A stretch of DNA of 64,000 nucleotides from Pseudomonas sp. GM21 (GCF_000282215.1 NZ_AKJS01000016.1:1-64000); one strand, 5' to 3'; positions 26,961-37,405 are shown, counted from the stretch's first letter. Made by a program: numbers and translations. The notes: generated by a model not told the origin, from the sequence alone.

Positions 26961-27200
26961 ATTGTCGATATGCATTCTGCACGTACGGGCTGCATGTCGA
27001 CTCATTGAGGGAGGGTCAGCATGATCACGTCAGGTGCAGGTGTTCATGCCGGCCGCCGCGCAGAATAATGAATTCTTATGATTGCGTGATTTTTCTTATT
27101 CGACTGAATCGCTTGGGGCGCTGAAAATCAGGCTGGCTCTCACACATAACAAAACCAGCCACCTGTGCACTGCATATGGCCAAGCTGGATGGAGGATGCA

Positions 27201-28400
27201 ATGTACGACGTCATGAAAGGGATCAAGGTCATTGAAGTGGCCGAGCACACCTTTGTGCCGCTGGCCGGCATGGTAATGGCGGACTGGGGCGCCGATGTCA
27301 TCAAGGTGGAGCGGGCCCAGGGGGGCGATGCTTCCCGGCACATCAAGCTGCCGGGGACCGATGGTTCGGTCAATCCTTACTTCGAAGTCGGCAATCGCGG
27401 CAAACGCAGTATCGCGCTTGACCTGACCCAGCCAGAAGGTCGGGAACAACTGTACCGTTTGCTTGAGACTGCGGACGTCTTTCTGACCAATATGCGCACT
27501 GATGCACGCTGCAAACTTGGCATCGAGGCGGAAACGTTGATGGAGCGATTCCCTCGACTGATCTACGCACGAGGGACTGCCTACGGCCTGCACGGGGAGC
27601 TGGCGGATGCGGGAGGGTTTGATTACCCCTCTGCCTGGTGTCGAACTGGCGCCGCTCACCTGCAAACACACTCAGGTGAGGTGCCGCCTTGGCAGCCAGG
27701 CTCGATTGGCGACATGACGGGCGGGATGACCCTGGCCGGTTCCATCGCCGCTGCGCTATTTCGGCGTGAGCGAACCGGTTGCGGTGCAGTCGTCGACAAT
27801 GCCTTGCTGATGATGGGCACTTTTCTGATGTCGCAGTCGTTACTAGCCGTCGGAATTGGCGCACCGCCCTTTGCCACCCGCCCACAAGAGACGCCGATAC
27901 TGGCACTGACCAATAACTACCGCACCCGTGATGGGCGTTGGTTGAATTTGTGTGTGCTCTTTGATGCGTGGTGGCCCGATCTGGTGGCGCACCTTGAGTC
28001 GCCGGAACTGCTCGATGACGTGCGTTTTGCCGACGGTGCAGGTCGCCACGCCAATCGGGACGCGCTGACGGCAGAACTCAACCGTATTTTCGCCCGTCGA
28101 GACCTGGAGGATTGGAGTAATCGCCTTGCTACCCTCAAGGGGGTGTGGTCGCCGGTCAAGACGCCTGAGGAAGCGTTGGTCGATCCACAGTCCTTGGTCA
28201 ATGGCTTCATCAGCACGGTTAATGGCGACAATGGAATCACCTACCAGGCTGCGGTCTCGCCCGCGCAGTTTGATCAACGCCCCATTGGTGAATTACGCGC
28301 CGGCCCGCGTTTTGGCCAGCACACCGACGAGGTCCTGCGTGAGCTGGGGCTTGACGACGCGCAACTCGCCGAGCTTCGCGCACGCTCGGCAATCCTCTGA
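27201..28400 (+). CDS. Family III CoA-transferase (CaiB/BaiF)
   Basis: This 399-residue CoA-transferase starts at the ATG at 27201, with GGAGG 5 bases ahead. N-terminal motifs are VIEVAEHTFVPLAGMVMADWGADVIKVE and NRGKRSIALDLTQPEG. The catalytic Asp is present in SIGDMTGGM, 21 residues before TGCGAVVDN. The C-terminus has the usual FGQHTDEVLRELGL. It is the third family member in the window and acts without an adjacent Asp-less partner. It may load CoA onto a different acid. It is followed after 212 bases by the second thiolase-like gene. Confidence 0.88.
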   Translation: MYDVMKGIKVIEVAEHTFVPLAGMVMADWGADVIKVERAQGGDASRHIKLPGTDGSVNPYFEVGNRGKRSIALDLTQPEGREQLYRLLETADVFLTNMRTDARCKLGIEAETLMERFPRLIYARGTAYGLHGELADAGGFDYPSAWCRTGAAHLQTHSGEVPPWQPGSIGDMTGGMTLAGSIAAALFRRERTGCGAVVDNALLMMGTFLMSQSLLAVGIGAPPFATRPQETPILALTNNYRTRDGRWLNLCVLFDAWWPDLVAHLESPELLDDVRFADGAGRHANRDALTAELNRIFARRDLEDWSNRLATLKGVWSPVKTPEEALVDPQSLVNGFISTVNGDNGITYQAAVSPAQFDQRPIGELRAGPRFGQHTDEVLRELGLDDAQLAELRARSAIL

Positions 28401-28612
28401 TCAGCCGTAGCCCCAATGTTTTTGCCTCGGGTATCGCATAAAAAAGAGCTTTCATATTTGGGCTAATTAGATTAATCATATACACAATAAATTCGCGCTG
28501 GTTTGGCTTGGATGTGACCTGCTGATCCAGTGCGATATTTTGTAGCGCCGACGGACAGTGTCTGCTTACTCGCGATGATGCTGTGCACTCAATGATTGGT
28601 TAAGGGTTTCAA

Positions 28613-29794
28613 ATGGAGATTCTTGAGCGTAAGGCTTGTATTTCGGGTGTCGGTCAGTCGGCAGTGGGTCGTCGATTGGGGCGTACTGGCTTGGACCTGA
28701 CCCTTGAGGCGATAGAGGTCGCACTAAGCGATGCAGGACTCACCCCGCAAGATATCGATGGGGTTTCGTGCTGGCCTGGCCAGCAGGCGACACCTGTGGG
28801 TATGTCTCCTGTTCATATTTTTGAATTGCGCGATGCGTTGGACCTCAAGCTCAATTGGTACGCCGGTGGCGCCGAAGGTCCAGCGCAGCTCAGTTCGGTG
28901 CTCAATGCGTGCATGGCGGTTGCCACAGGGCAGGCCAGGCATGTGCTGTGTTTCCGTACGTTAACCGAGTCGACGGCTGCGGCCGCCGGCCATGGCGCTA
29001 GCCGGACAGGGCAGGTCGGGCAGCGCATCGATGGCATGTTTCAATGGCAAATTCCCTTCAATGCACCGTCGGCGTCTATCTGGACGGCAATGTTTGCGCA
29101 GGCACATTTTCATCGTTACGGCACCACACGTGAGCAGCTCGGACAAATTGCGCTGACGGCTCGTCATAACGCGGGGCTGAACCCCAAAGCCGTGTATCGC
29201 GACCCGCTGTCGATGGACGACTATCTAGCTGCACGGATGATCTCGACACCGCTGTGTTTGCTTGATTGCGATATCCCGGTGGATGGCTCGGTCGCCGTGA
29301 TCGTCTCGCATATCGATACGGCTAAAGATTTAGCCTGTCCGGCCATTCGGGTGGAGGCCATTTGCGGCGCCTTGCATGGCAAAACCGGCTGGGATCAGTA
29401 CGACGATCTCACCAGTATGGCGACGCGAGACGCCGGCAAGCGTCTGTGGCAGCGTACGGACTTGAAGCCTGTCGATGTTGATGTGGCGCAGCTTTACGAT
29501 GGTTTCAGCTTCCTTACCCTGTCCTGGTTGGAAGCGCTGGGTTTCTGCAAGCCCGGTGAGTCTGGAGCCTTTGTTGAAGGTGGTCAGCGTATTGCGCTCA
29601 ATGGTGAGTTGCCACTGAATACTCACGGCGGGCAGCTCTCTGCTGGGCGCTTGCATGGCTTTGGCCATCTCCATGAAGCGGTGTTGCAATTAAGAGGGCA
29701 GGCCGGCCAGCGGCAGGTCGCCAATGCTCAAGTGGCAGTGGTGGCAAATGGCGGCGGGCCACTGGCTTCGTGCGCTTTACTGACACGTTATTGA
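28613..29794 (+). CDS. Thiolase-superfamily (SCP-x/Ltp2-like) protein, second copy
   Basis: This 393-residue thiolase-fold protein is similar to the one at 8710 (YDGFSFLTLSWLEALGFCKPGESGAF, NTHGGQLSAGRLHGFGHLHEAVLQLRGQAGQRQVAN). The nucleophile loop reads WYAGGAEGP at about residues 82-90, again without Cys, so classic thiolytic chemistry is unlikely. An aldolase-like role with a DUF35 partner is the better guess. No DUF35 gene is adjacent; the one at 38404 is the only unpaired candidate in the window. A half-version of the palindrome (AATCAT, 28474-28479) lies 134 bases upstream. Confidence 0.8.
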   Translation: MEILERKACISGVGQSAVGRRLGRTGLDLTLEAIEVALSDAGLTPQDIDGVSCWPGQQATPVGMSPVHIFELRDALDLKLNWYAGGAEGPAQLSSVLNACMAVATGQARHVLCFRTLTESTAAAAGHGASRTGQVGQRIDGMFQWQIPFNAPSASIWTAMFAQAHFHRYGTTREQLGQIALTARHNAGLNPKAVYRDPLSMDDYLAARMISTPLCLLDCDIPVDGSVAVIVSHIDTAKDLACPAIRVEAICGALHGKTGWDQYDDLTSMATRDAGKRLWQRTDLKPVDVDVAQLYDGFSFLTLSWLEALGFCKPGESGAFVEGGQRIALNGELPLNTHGGQLSAGRLHGFGHLHEAVLQLRGQAGQRQVANAQVAVVANGGGPLASCALLTRY

Positions 29795-30012
29795 TTGATT
29801 ACTTCGCCTGATCGGGTGCGATAACGAGCGCTGCACCTGGCGCTTGCTATGTCGCAAAAATAAGCATGATGTAAAAACCGAAAAATATTCGGTAATTGTT
29901 GAAGGCCTATTTAAAACCGGATAACCTGCTGTCGTCTGCTAGAACAAAAAATGCCTGGAAAACGGGCCATGCCTGAGGCGGAGATTGTCCGCCCGTGAGA
30001 AGGAGATGCACC

Positions 30013-31377
30013 ATGAATGTTGATGATCTGATCCTCGTTAGTGTCGATGACCATATCGTTGAGCCGCCGACCATGTTCGAGCAGCACCTGACAGTGGCGC
30101 AGAAAGCATTCGCCCCCAAGGTACTGAAGGACAAGAACGGTGCCGATTACTGGCTGTTCGAGGGGCGCCGCGCGGGCAACATCGGGCTCAATGCCGTTGT
30201 TGGGCGGATGCGTGAAGAATATGGCTGTGAGCCGATTTCCTTTGACCAGATGCGTAAAGGCGCCTGGGACATCAAGGCGCGCATCGATGACATGAATGCC
30301 AACGGTTTACTGGCCTCGCTGAACTTTCCAAGCGTGGTTACGTTCGACGGCAGCCTGTTCCACAAGTTTGATAACAAGCAAAACGCGTTAACGCTGCTCA
30401 AGGCATACAACGATTGGCACATCGATGAGTGGTGCGGCAGCTTCCCGGGTCGCAACATCCCTAATGCCATCGTTCCGTATTGGGACATCAAGGCTACCGT
30501 GGCAGAAATCAAGCGTGTAGTTGCCAAGGGCTGCCACGCCATTTCCTTTACGGATAACCCATCGCTGCGTGGCCAGCCGAGCCTGCATGATGAGCATTGG
30601 GAACCGCTGTGGAAGGTCTGTGCCGAGAACAAGGTGGTGATCAACATTCACATCGGTTCTGGCGCAGCGGCTCCGCACGCCTCCATGGGCTCGCCCATTG
30701 ATGCATGGATCATCACCATGCCCATTTCCATCGTCAATTCGGCAGCCGACTGGCTGCACCTTCAAGCGTTGCAACGTTATCCCGATCTGAAAATATCCCT
30801 TTCTGAAGGGGGTATCGGCTGGATTCCTTACTTCCTGGAGCGTGCCGACTTCACCCATGCACACCACAAGGCGTGGACCTACGCAGATTTCGGCGGCAAG
30901 AAGCCAAGCGAAGTGTTCCGGGAACACTTTCTCACCTGCTTCATCGATGACCAGTTTGGCCTCAAGAACCTTGAAGAAATTGGTGAGGACAATGTCGCGT
31001 ACGAATGCGATTACCCGCATTCCGATACCGTTTGGCCTGAGTGTCCGGAGCGTCTGATTTCTACCATCAAACACCTTTCGCCGACGGCTATCGACAAGAT
31101 CACCCATGGCAATGCCCTGCGCATGTTCAATTTCGATGCGTTTGGCAAGTTGGGCGGGCGGGAAAACTGCACCGCAGGCGCTTTGCGTTCCCTGGCTACG
31201 CACATTGATACCAGCCCACAATCTTTTGGTGGCCCAGCGCCTTTGGCTGAAGGTGAAGTGCGTCGTCGTGTGACATCCGGTGACATCGTCAAAATGTTCA
31301 CCGAGGTCGCCAAGGAGGACGGCAGTGTCGGTGCGTCTGATGCGATTGCGCTGTCACCCAACCTCAAAGTGTCCTGA
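30013..31377 (+). CDS. Amidohydrolase-family (PF04909) metal-dependent hydrolase/decarboxylase
   Basis: This 454-residue TIM-barrel metalloenzyme starts at the ATG at 30013, with AAGGAG 9 bases ahead. It begins LILVSVDDHIVEPPTMF, where DDH supplies the first metal ligand pair. Later ligands lie in NIHIGSG, LSEGGIGWIPYFLERAD and ECDYPHSDTVWP. The family includes ACMSD-like decarboxylases and C-C hydrolases, and members of this long type are common in uncharacterised degradation clusters. In this setting, ring opening or beta-diketone/beta-ketoacid hydrolysis is possible. I cannot choose between decarboxylation and hydrolysis from sequence alone. Confidence 0.82.
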   Translation: MNVDDLILVSVDDHIVEPPTMFEQHLTVAQKAFAPKVLKDKNGADYWLFEGRRAGNIGLNAVVGRMREEYGCEPISFDQMRKGAWDIKARIDDMNANGLLASLNFPSVVTFDGSLFHKFDNKQNALTLLKAYNDWHIDEWCGSFPGRNIPNAIVPYWDIKATVAEIKRVVAKGCHAISFTDNPSLRGQPSLHDEHWEPLWKVCAENKVVINIHIGSGAAAPHASMGSPIDAWIITMPISIVNSAADWLHLQALQRYPDLKISLSEGGIGWIPYFLERADFTHAHHKAWTYADFGGKKPSEVFREHFLTCFIDDQFGLKNLEEIGEDNVAYECDYPHSDTVWPECPERLISTIKHLSPTAIDKITHGNALRMFNFDAFGKLGGRENCTAGALRSLATHIDTSPQSFGGPAPLAEGEVRRRVTSGDIVKMFTEVAKEDGSVGASDAIALSPNLKVS

Positions 31378-31403
31378 TTTTTTTGGGGGTGGACTAGCGC
31401 CTG

Positions 31404-31429
31404 ACGCTGTTCTGCAAGCAGAGCGGCGT
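31404..31429 (+). terminator. Hairpin after the amidohydrolase gene
   Basis: ACGCTGTTCTGC pairs with GCAGAGCGGCGT (10 of 12) across 2 bases, extended by flanking AGCGC/AGCGCT. The T-run is poor, so it may be only a partial terminator. Confidence 0.4.
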
Positions 31430-31520
31430 TAGCGCTTTAATGATGTATATAGTTGCTTTGATTGCCTGCTGCTTGCTTTTTTAGGTCGTCCTGATAATAA
31501 CAATAGAGAGCCAATACGCT

Positions 31521-33224
31521 ATGGCCACTAATGAAGTATTCGACACCATTATTGTTGGAGCTGGCTCATCCGGTTGTGTACTTGCCAACCGCCTCAGTGC
31601 AGACCCAAGTCACCGAGTGTTGCTTATAGAAGCAGGGCCGGTTGATAAAAGCCCGATGATTGGCATGCCGAAGGGGTTCGGCGCACTGATGCCAGACCCT
31701 AAGCACACTTGGTCATACTCCACCGTACCCGGTGAAGGTACGGGCGGGCGCTCCGAACACTGGGTGCGTGGTAAGACACTCGGCGGCTCCAGCAGTATCA
31801 ATGGCATGATCTACGTTCGTGGTCAGCCGCAGGATTATGACCTTTGGGAGAAACAACTTGGTCTCGAAGGTTGGGGGTGGGCGCAGGTGGGTGCCGCATT
31901 CCGAGCTATCGAAGATCATGAGTTGGGCGACGACGGTGTTCGTGGCGTCGGTGGACCACTCAAGGTCAGCCCCTCTCCGGCTCACCACCCCGTACTCGAT
32001 GCCATGCTCAAAGCAGGTGAACGCATTGGCGTTCCTATTCGCGATGACCAAAGCGGGATTGATCAGCTGGGCATGGGCTATGCCGTACGAACCATCAAGG
32101 ATGGTCGCCGGCAAAGTGCGGCCAAAGCGTTCTTGCACCCCGTCATGTCGCGGGCGAATCTGACGGTTATCACCGATACGTTAGTGCAGCGCGTCCTGTT
32201 CGAAGACGACGTAGCAGGTGCACGTGCCGTGGGTGTTGAGTGTGCGACTGCTCAAGGTGTAAAGACGGTCGACTATCGCGCGGCAAAAGAGGTGATCTTG
32301 TGTGCGGGGGCAATGGAGTCGCCACAATTGCTGCAGCGGTCCGGCATTGGCCCGGCGAAGCTGCTGCAGGAACTGGGCATCCCGGTTTTGGTGGATGCTC
32401 CAGGCGTCGGGGAAAACCTGCTGGAACAGCGTTTACTGTTTCTGCAATATCGCTTGAAACAGCCACTCTCGTACAACAAAGAGTTCGCCGGCTGGCGCTT
32501 GATACGTAACTTGTTGCAATACGTTTTCAGCAAGAAAGGTGTCATGTCGACGGGCTCGCAAGACGTCAACGGGTTCCTCAAGACTCGCCCTGAGCTGGCG
32601 ACTCCCGATGTGCAGATTCATGCCGCGCCGTTTTCCTTGCAGCGTATTGAAGGGCATGAAGGGTTGCCTGGTTTCGATACATGGCCAGGTGCACACATGA
32701 TGGTGTATCCAATGAAACCCACTAGCCAGGGAGCCCTGCAGATTCGCTCGGCAACATTAGGAACGCCACCCTTGGTGAACCCCAACTACCTGGCGACGGA
32801 AGAAGACAAACGTACGTCGATCGATGCGGTACATCTGCTGCGGCGTCTTTTCGCTCAAGAGCCGTTGAAGCCTTACATCGTAGAAGAAACCTTCCCAGGG
32901 CCTGCGGTGCATTCGGACGAGCAGATTCTCGATGCCTATCGCCGCTTTGGCTCGACCACCTACCACGCGGTAGGTACCTGCAAAATGGGTCGTGCAGATG
33001 ACCCGATGGCAGTGGTCGATAACAAACTGCGGGTTCGGGGTGTGCAGGGGCTACGGGTGATGGATATCTCGGTATTCCCTACCCAGGTTTCAGGCAATAC
33101 CAATGGACCGGCAATGGCGACTGCTTGGCGTGGCGCGCAGATCATTCTGGCGGACCGCGCGGCAGCTAATACCCAGAAGCCCGCAGCAGCGATCAACCGT
33201 GGCGAGCAACTTATCGCCAGGTGA
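31521..33224 (+). CDS. GMC-family FAD oxidoreductase (alcohol dehydrogenase type)
   Basis: This 567-residue glucose-methanol-choline oxidoreductase has the FAD-binding Rossmann motif DTIIVGAGSSGCVLANRLS at the N-terminus, the GMC signatures VRGKTLGGSSSINGMIYVRG and LCAGAMESPQLLQRSGIGP, and the C-terminal active-site segment STTYHAVGTCKMG with catalytic His and SGNTNGPAMATAWRGAQII. There is no signal peptide, so it acts in the cytoplasm. It would oxidise a primary or secondary alcohol to aldehyde or ketone, feeding the aldehyde dehydrogenases. A poor palindrome version (AATGAT-GTAT-ATAGTT, 31439-31454) lies 67 bases before its start. Confidence 0.9.
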   Translation: MATNEVFDTIIVGAGSSGCVLANRLSADPSHRVLLIEAGPVDKSPMIGMPKGFGALMPDPKHTWSYSTVPGEGTGGRSEHWVRGKTLGGSSSINGMIYVRGQPQDYDLWEKQLGLEGWGWAQVGAAFRAIEDHELGDDGVRGVGGPLKVSPSPAHHPVLDAMLKAGERIGVPIRDDQSGIDQLGMGYAVRTIKDGRRQSAAKAFLHPVMSRANLTVITDTLVQRVLFEDDVAGARAVGVECATAQGVKTVDYRAAKEVILCAGAMESPQLLQRSGIGPAKLLQELGIPVLVDAPGVGENLLEQRLLFLQYRLKQPLSYNKEFAGWRLIRNLLQYVFSKKGVMSTGSQDVNGFLKTRPELATPDVQIHAAPFSLQRIEGHEGLPGFDTWPGAHMMVYPMKPTSQGALQIRSATLGTPPLVNPNYLATEEDKRTSIDAVHLLRRLFAQEPLKPYIVEETFPGPAVHSDEQILDAYRRFGSTTYHAVGTCKMGRADDPMAVVDNKLRVRGVQGLRVMDISVFPTQVSGNTNGPAMATAWRGAQIILADRAAANTQKPAAAINRGEQLIAR

Positions 33225-33321
33225 TTTTCTGCAAGCTGGAATTTGATTCACTCAGATCGAAGCAATCTCGCGTCAGGTCTTTGACTTGCGCGGGTGAAAA
33301 CAACAACAAGGTGGTTACGAC

Positions 33322-34941
33322 ATGAAGAATTCAAGCGTCTGGAGCGTTGGTGAGCAGGACACAGTGGTTGCAGCCCTGCAACGCGCCGTCAGTGCCAATG
33401 GCGACAAGCCGTTCATTGATTTGCTGGGCGAGAGCTACTCGTATGCTCAGCTGGATCGCGAGTCCTCGCGACTGGCCCATGGCTTGCGAAACCTTGGGGT
33501 GGAACACGGTCAAACCGTCGTCACTATCATCGACAACAACATCGATGCGATTCTGCTTTGGTTCGCGATCAACAAACTAGGTGCTGTCAGTGTGCCGGTA
33601 AACACGGCATATAAAGGCACGTTCCTTCGCCACCAGGTTGCAGATTCTGGTGCGCGGGTGGTGATTGCAGAAAGTGATTACGCCGAGCGCGTTCAGGCGA
33701 TCGCCGAAGGTCTGCCGGAGGTTGCTACGCTGGTCTATCGAGGTGAGCGTCCGCTCACAACCAGCCAATTGCAATTGCTGCCCATCGACGAAATTCGTTC
33801 ACACGACACGTCGCTGCCTGAGGCTGAGGTAAAACCGACAGACCTCGCGATGCTGATCTACACCGGCGGTACTACCGGGCCTTCCAAGGGCTGTATGGTC
33901 AGCCATAACTATGCATGCAACCTGGCGCGTCAGGCGGTCATTGCTAACGGCCGTACTGCACAGACGATAAATTGGTCGCCACTGCCGTTGTTTCATATGA
34001 ACGCTACCTCTACCAGCATCCTTGCCCAGCTGATAGTGGGCGGTCGGGTGGCGATCTATCCGCGTTTTTCGGTTTCCAATTTTTGGGCGGAAATCGAGCG
34101 CACGGGTGCCAATGACGTCAATCTGCTGGGGTCTATGCTTCCCTTGCTGATCAACGCACCGGAAAATGATGCGATGAAGCGCTGCTATGGACAGTTGCGC
34201 CGCGTCGGCGCGGCACCCTTTCCCGCTGAACTGCAGGCAGCCTGGAAAAAGCGCTTCGGTGATTGCAGTACCGGTGTACCTGGATATGGGTTGACCGAGG
34301 CCTCGCTGCTGACCTCGGCGGTGTTTGGCGAAGATAGTGCTCCTGGGGCTTCGGGCAAGCGTAACGAATGGTTCGACGTGCGTATTGTCGATGACAACGA
34401 TGTCGAGCAGCCCGCAGGCACGTCAGGTGAAGTCATTGTTCGCCCGCTCCAGCCGCATGTCATGTTTGAAGGTTACTGGCGTCGACCGGAAGACACCCTG
34501 AAGGTCATGCGCAACCAGTGGTTCCATACCGGTGATATTGGCAAGTTCGATGAAGACGGTTTCTTCTACTTCGTAGATCGTAAAAAAGACTACCTGCGTC
34601 GTCGTGGCGAGAACATTTCCAGCTTTGAAATGGAAACCGCCTTTCGCGCGCATCCCGGGATTCTGGATGTCGCGGTGCACGCCGTACCGTCCGAGTTCAC
34701 AGAAGACGAAGTAAAGGTCACCGCCATTCTTCAGCCTGGTGTCGAGCTCTCTGAAGAGCAGCTGTGCCACTGGGCTATCGATCAGTTGCCGTACTTTGCC
34801 GTGCCACGATTCATTGAGTTTCGTTCTGAGTTGCCACGTAACCCGGTAGGGCGCGTGCTCAAGTATGAATTGCGTGATGAGGGGGTGACCCAAAATACCT
34901 GGGATCGCGAAGCAGCGGGAGTTGTGCTGAAAAAGCGTTAA
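33322..34941 (+). CDS. Acyl-CoA synthetase (AMP-binding, CaiC-like)
   Basis: This 539-residue ANL-family ligase has the P-loop LIYTGGTTGPSKGCMVSHN, the adenine motif GYGLTEASL, the ribose-binding Asp in WFHTGDIGKFDEDGF, the hinge RKKDYLRRRGENISSFEME and the C-terminal catalytic Lys in NPVGRVLKYELR. AAGGTGG precedes the ATG. Its closest recognisable relatives are crotonobetaine/carnitine- and fatty-acid-type CoA ligases. It lies 97 bases downstream of the GMC oxidoreductase gene and could activate the acid produced from that enzyme's product. A second ligase (PaaK-like, 21000) implies at least two acids are activated. Confidence 0.9.
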   Translation: MKNSSVWSVGEQDTVVAALQRAVSANGDKPFIDLLGESYSYAQLDRESSRLAHGLRNLGVEHGQTVVTIIDNNIDAILLWFAINKLGAVSVPVNTAYKGTFLRHQVADSGARVVIAESDYAERVQAIAEGLPEVATLVYRGERPLTTSQLQLLPIDEIRSHDTSLPEAEVKPTDLAMLIYTGGTTGPSKGCMVSHNYACNLARQAVIANGRTAQTINWSPLPLFHMNATSTSILAQLIVGGRVAIYPRFSVSNFWAEIERTGANDVNLLGSMLPLLINAPENDAMKRCYGQLRRVGAAPFPAELQAAWKKRFGDCSTGVPGYGLTEASLLTSAVFGEDSAPGASGKRNEWFDVRIVDDNDVEQPAGTSGEVIVRPLQPHVMFEGYWRRPEDTLKVMRNQWFHTGDIGKFDEDGFFYFVDRKKDYLRRRGENISSFEMETAFRAHPGILDVAVHAVPSEFTEDEVKVTAILQPGVELSEEQLCHWAIDQLPYFAVPRFIEFRSELPRNPVGRVLKYELRDEGVTQNTWDREAAGVVLKKR

Positions 34942-35136
34942 ACGATCTGCCGATGTCGGCATCGCTTAGCGTTATGACGCCTCTGTTTCGATGAGGCGCC
35001 GGGGCCGGGAGGGCAGGGGTGGTGGATTCGTCGACAGGGTGTGAATCGCCTGCGATGGCGATGACCAGATACTCATGCCCGACCGGCCTTTGTGCAAGTA
35101 ACAGGATAGTTATCCCTATAAGAAGAGAGTCAATAC

Positions 35137-35877
35137 ATGACAGACCTGATACTGCTTCACGGTGGACAACATGGTTCGTGGTGCTGGGAGCCTTTTACGC
35201 GGGTGCTGGACGCGCAGGAAAACCCCTTTGCGCGCATTATTGCGCTGGATATGCCCGGTTGCGGGCAAAAGCGCGATCGTGACCCCACGGGCTTGAGCCT
35301 GGCGCAGATCACGCGGGAACTCAATGACGATCTGCGCTCGGCGCAGGTCCGCGATGCGGTGCTGGTGGGACATTCGATTGCCGGTGTTCTGTTGCCGATG
35401 ATGGCGGTCGAGGACCCGGCGTTATTTTCTCAACTGGTCTATCTGACCACCGCAGGGCCTGCCGAAGGCCAGACCATCATGCAGATGATGGGCGCTTCAT
35501 CCCGAGGGGCCCATCCTGACCAGGTGGGTTGGCCGATGGACCCGGCTACCGCCGCGCCCGACGCAATGCTGCAGGCGATGTTCGGACGCGACCTGGATCA
35601 GGAGCAGCTCGCCTGGTTGCTCGGAGAAGTCGCTCAGGACAAGACGCCGCCGGCCACCCATATGGAACCTGTATCGCGCAGCGGTTACCTCGAGCTCGGT
35701 ATGAAAGCGACTTATATCGTGACCTTGCGCGACGACATCCTGCCACCAGCCTGGCAACGACGGTTCGCCCAGCGTTTGAACTGCGGTGACAAGGTCGAGA
35801 TAGACACGCCACACGAGCCCTTTATCTCGCACCCACAATTGTTGGCCAGTACATTGATCTCGACGGTATTTTCGTAG
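35137..35877 (+). CDS. Alpha/beta-hydrolase, plant methylesterase-like
   Basis: This 246-residue alpha/beta hydrolase has the oxyanion strand LILLHGGQHGSWCWEP, the nucleophile elbow LVGHSIAGVLLP, the acid region VTLRDDILP and the C-terminal catalytic His in DTPHEPFISHP. Residue order and size resemble the salicylate-methylesterase/hydroxynitrile-lyase branch. An AAGAGAG ribosome site lies about 8 bases ahead. It could release acid and alcohol from an ester substrate or cleave a lactone. It is the last plus-strand gene before the convergent MFS gene. Confidence 0.85.
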   Translation: MTDLILLHGGQHGSWCWEPFTRVLDAQENPFARIIALDMPGCGQKRDRDPTGLSLAQITRELNDDLRSAQVRDAVLVGHSIAGVLLPMMAVEDPALFSQLVYLTTAGPAEGQTIMQMMGASSRGAHPDQVGWPMDPATAAPDAMLQAMFGRDLDQEQLAWLLGEVAQDKTPPATHMEPVSRSGYLELGMKATYIVTLRDDILPPAWQRRFAQRLNCGDKVEIDTPHEPFISHPQLLASTLISTVFS

Positions 35878-36067
35878 GCGTTCGCTTAAGCGTCGCGCTG
35901 CATCAGAACTCTATAAATGAGAGCGCAGACTCAGGTGAAGGCTCACCACTGACCGAAGGGGGCTGGCGTTCTGCGGCGGCCCCCCAAAGTTTTCTACGCC
36001 GCCTATCTTGTTCCACTGACGGCCAGGCAAGCGACTCGCGGCCTGATCTGGCGCCCAAGGCTTGAAC

Positions 36068-37405
36068 TCATAGGGTTGCCTGCGCGCCATCGACTTCGGC
36101 CAGTTCGCGTTGCACCGTGCGACCTGCGCGCAGGAAATGCCACATGGCCCAGAGATGGATAATGGCCATGGTTGCCATTGCATAGCGCAATGACTGGACG
36201 CCCAGGCTCGGCACCAGTGCATCACTGAAAATGCCCACCAATTGGGGCCCGATGCCGGCGCCGATCAGGTTAGTCAGCAAATACAGCAAACTGGCTGTCG
36301 TCGCTCGCTGCCGCACAGGTACCAGCGATTGAGTCAAAGCGAATGCGGGGCCATACCAGATGGAAGAAATCACGGCCCAGACGATAAAGCTGACAATCAT
36401 CGCCAGAGTGCTTTGCGACAGCAGCAGCCCCAGCAATGCCGGTGCCGAAAACAGTGCAGCCAGCGCAAGCACTCGCGTACGCCAGACCTCCCCCAGGCGG
36501 GACAGTCGATCGCTCACCACGCCTCCTGCGAGTACACCGATCATACTGACGGCACCGTAAAAAACGCCGACCAATAACCCGGCTTGAGCCACTGGAATAC
36601 CGTGGGAACGCAGCAGAAATGCCGCACACCAGAGCATGATGGCCGCCGATGCCATCGCATTCAGGGTTATACCGATCGTCAAATGCCTGAGTGTCGATTT
36701 GCGCGCCATTTGCTTGATCGGTTTTGAGAATGCCGCCAGACCGCCCGGCGCACTGTTTTCCGGGGTTGTTGGTGGTCTGGCGGGCTCGCGCATCAGCAGC
36801 AGGAGTACCACGGCGAGCAATACGCCTGGCACTCCAGCGGCGAAAAATGTAAAACGCCAGCCGTATTGACCGACCAGGTGCCCACCCAGTGCGAACGTCA
36901 AAACAAACCCCAATGGGGCTGCCAGGTAGTAAACGGATAACGCAGTTGCACGCTGCCGATCCGGGAACAGATCAGCGATGATCGACATTGCCGCCGGGCC
37001 AGTACCGGCCTCGCCAGCGCCGACACCGATTCGAGCAAGCAGCAGATGAACAAAACTGAGCGCTGCGCCACACAGGGTTGTCGCAACGCTGAATACGAAC
37101 AGACTGGCGATAATGATGTTGCGCCGGCTCAGCCGATCCGCCAGCAACCCCAGCGGCACACCGACAACAGCGAACAACACGGAAAACGCCAGCGGGAGCA
37201 ACCCCATCTGGGTGTCGGTGAGCGTGAATTCATGCTTGATCGGTTCCAGCACGACGGCAATGATGGCCCGATCCAGTGCGACACAAACATAAGCAAGCGT
37301 CAGCAAAAACAGGGTCAGGACTGCCTGCCGATTGGCAAAGCCGACTTTTTCCACAGTTTTCAACATGACTAGGTCGTGTAACTGGTTACTCTCATCCTTC
37401 GACAT
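36068..37405 (-). CDS. MFS transporter (spinster-like)
   Basis: This 445-residue, 12-helix major facilitator has RAIIAVVLEPIKHEFTLTDTQMGLL after helix 1, motif A in GVPLGLLADRLSRRNIII, and RIGVGAGEAGTGPAAMSIIADLFP, the spinster-type signature. AGGAA precedes the ATG at 37405. The 222-base upstream gap contains a perfect palindrome of another type (37503-37521). It is the only importer-type permease in the window, so it is a candidate for uptake of the pathway substrate or an acid intermediate. Export cannot be excluded. Confidence 0.88.
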   Translation of the reverse strand: MSKDESNQLHDLVMLKTVEKVGFANRQAVLTLFLLTLAYVCVALDRAIIAVVLEPIKHEFTLTDTQMGLLPLAFSVLFAVVGVPLGLLADRLSRRNIIIASLFVFSVATTLCGAALSFVHLLLARIGVGAGEAGTGPAAMSIIADLFPDRQRATALSVYYLAAPLGFVLTFALGGHLVGQYGWRFTFFAAGVPGVLLAVVLLLLMREPARPPTTPENSAPGGLAAFSKPIKQMARKSTLRHLTIGITLNAMASAAIMLWCAAFLLRSHGIPVAQAGLLVGVFYGAVSMIGVLAGGVVSDRLSRLGEVWRTRVLALAALFSAPALLGLLLSQSTLAMIVSFIVWAVISSIWYGPAFALTQSLVPVRQRATTASLLYLLTNLIGAGIGPQLVGIFSDALVPSLGVQSLRYAMATMAIIHLWAMWHFLRAGRTVQRELAEVDGAQATL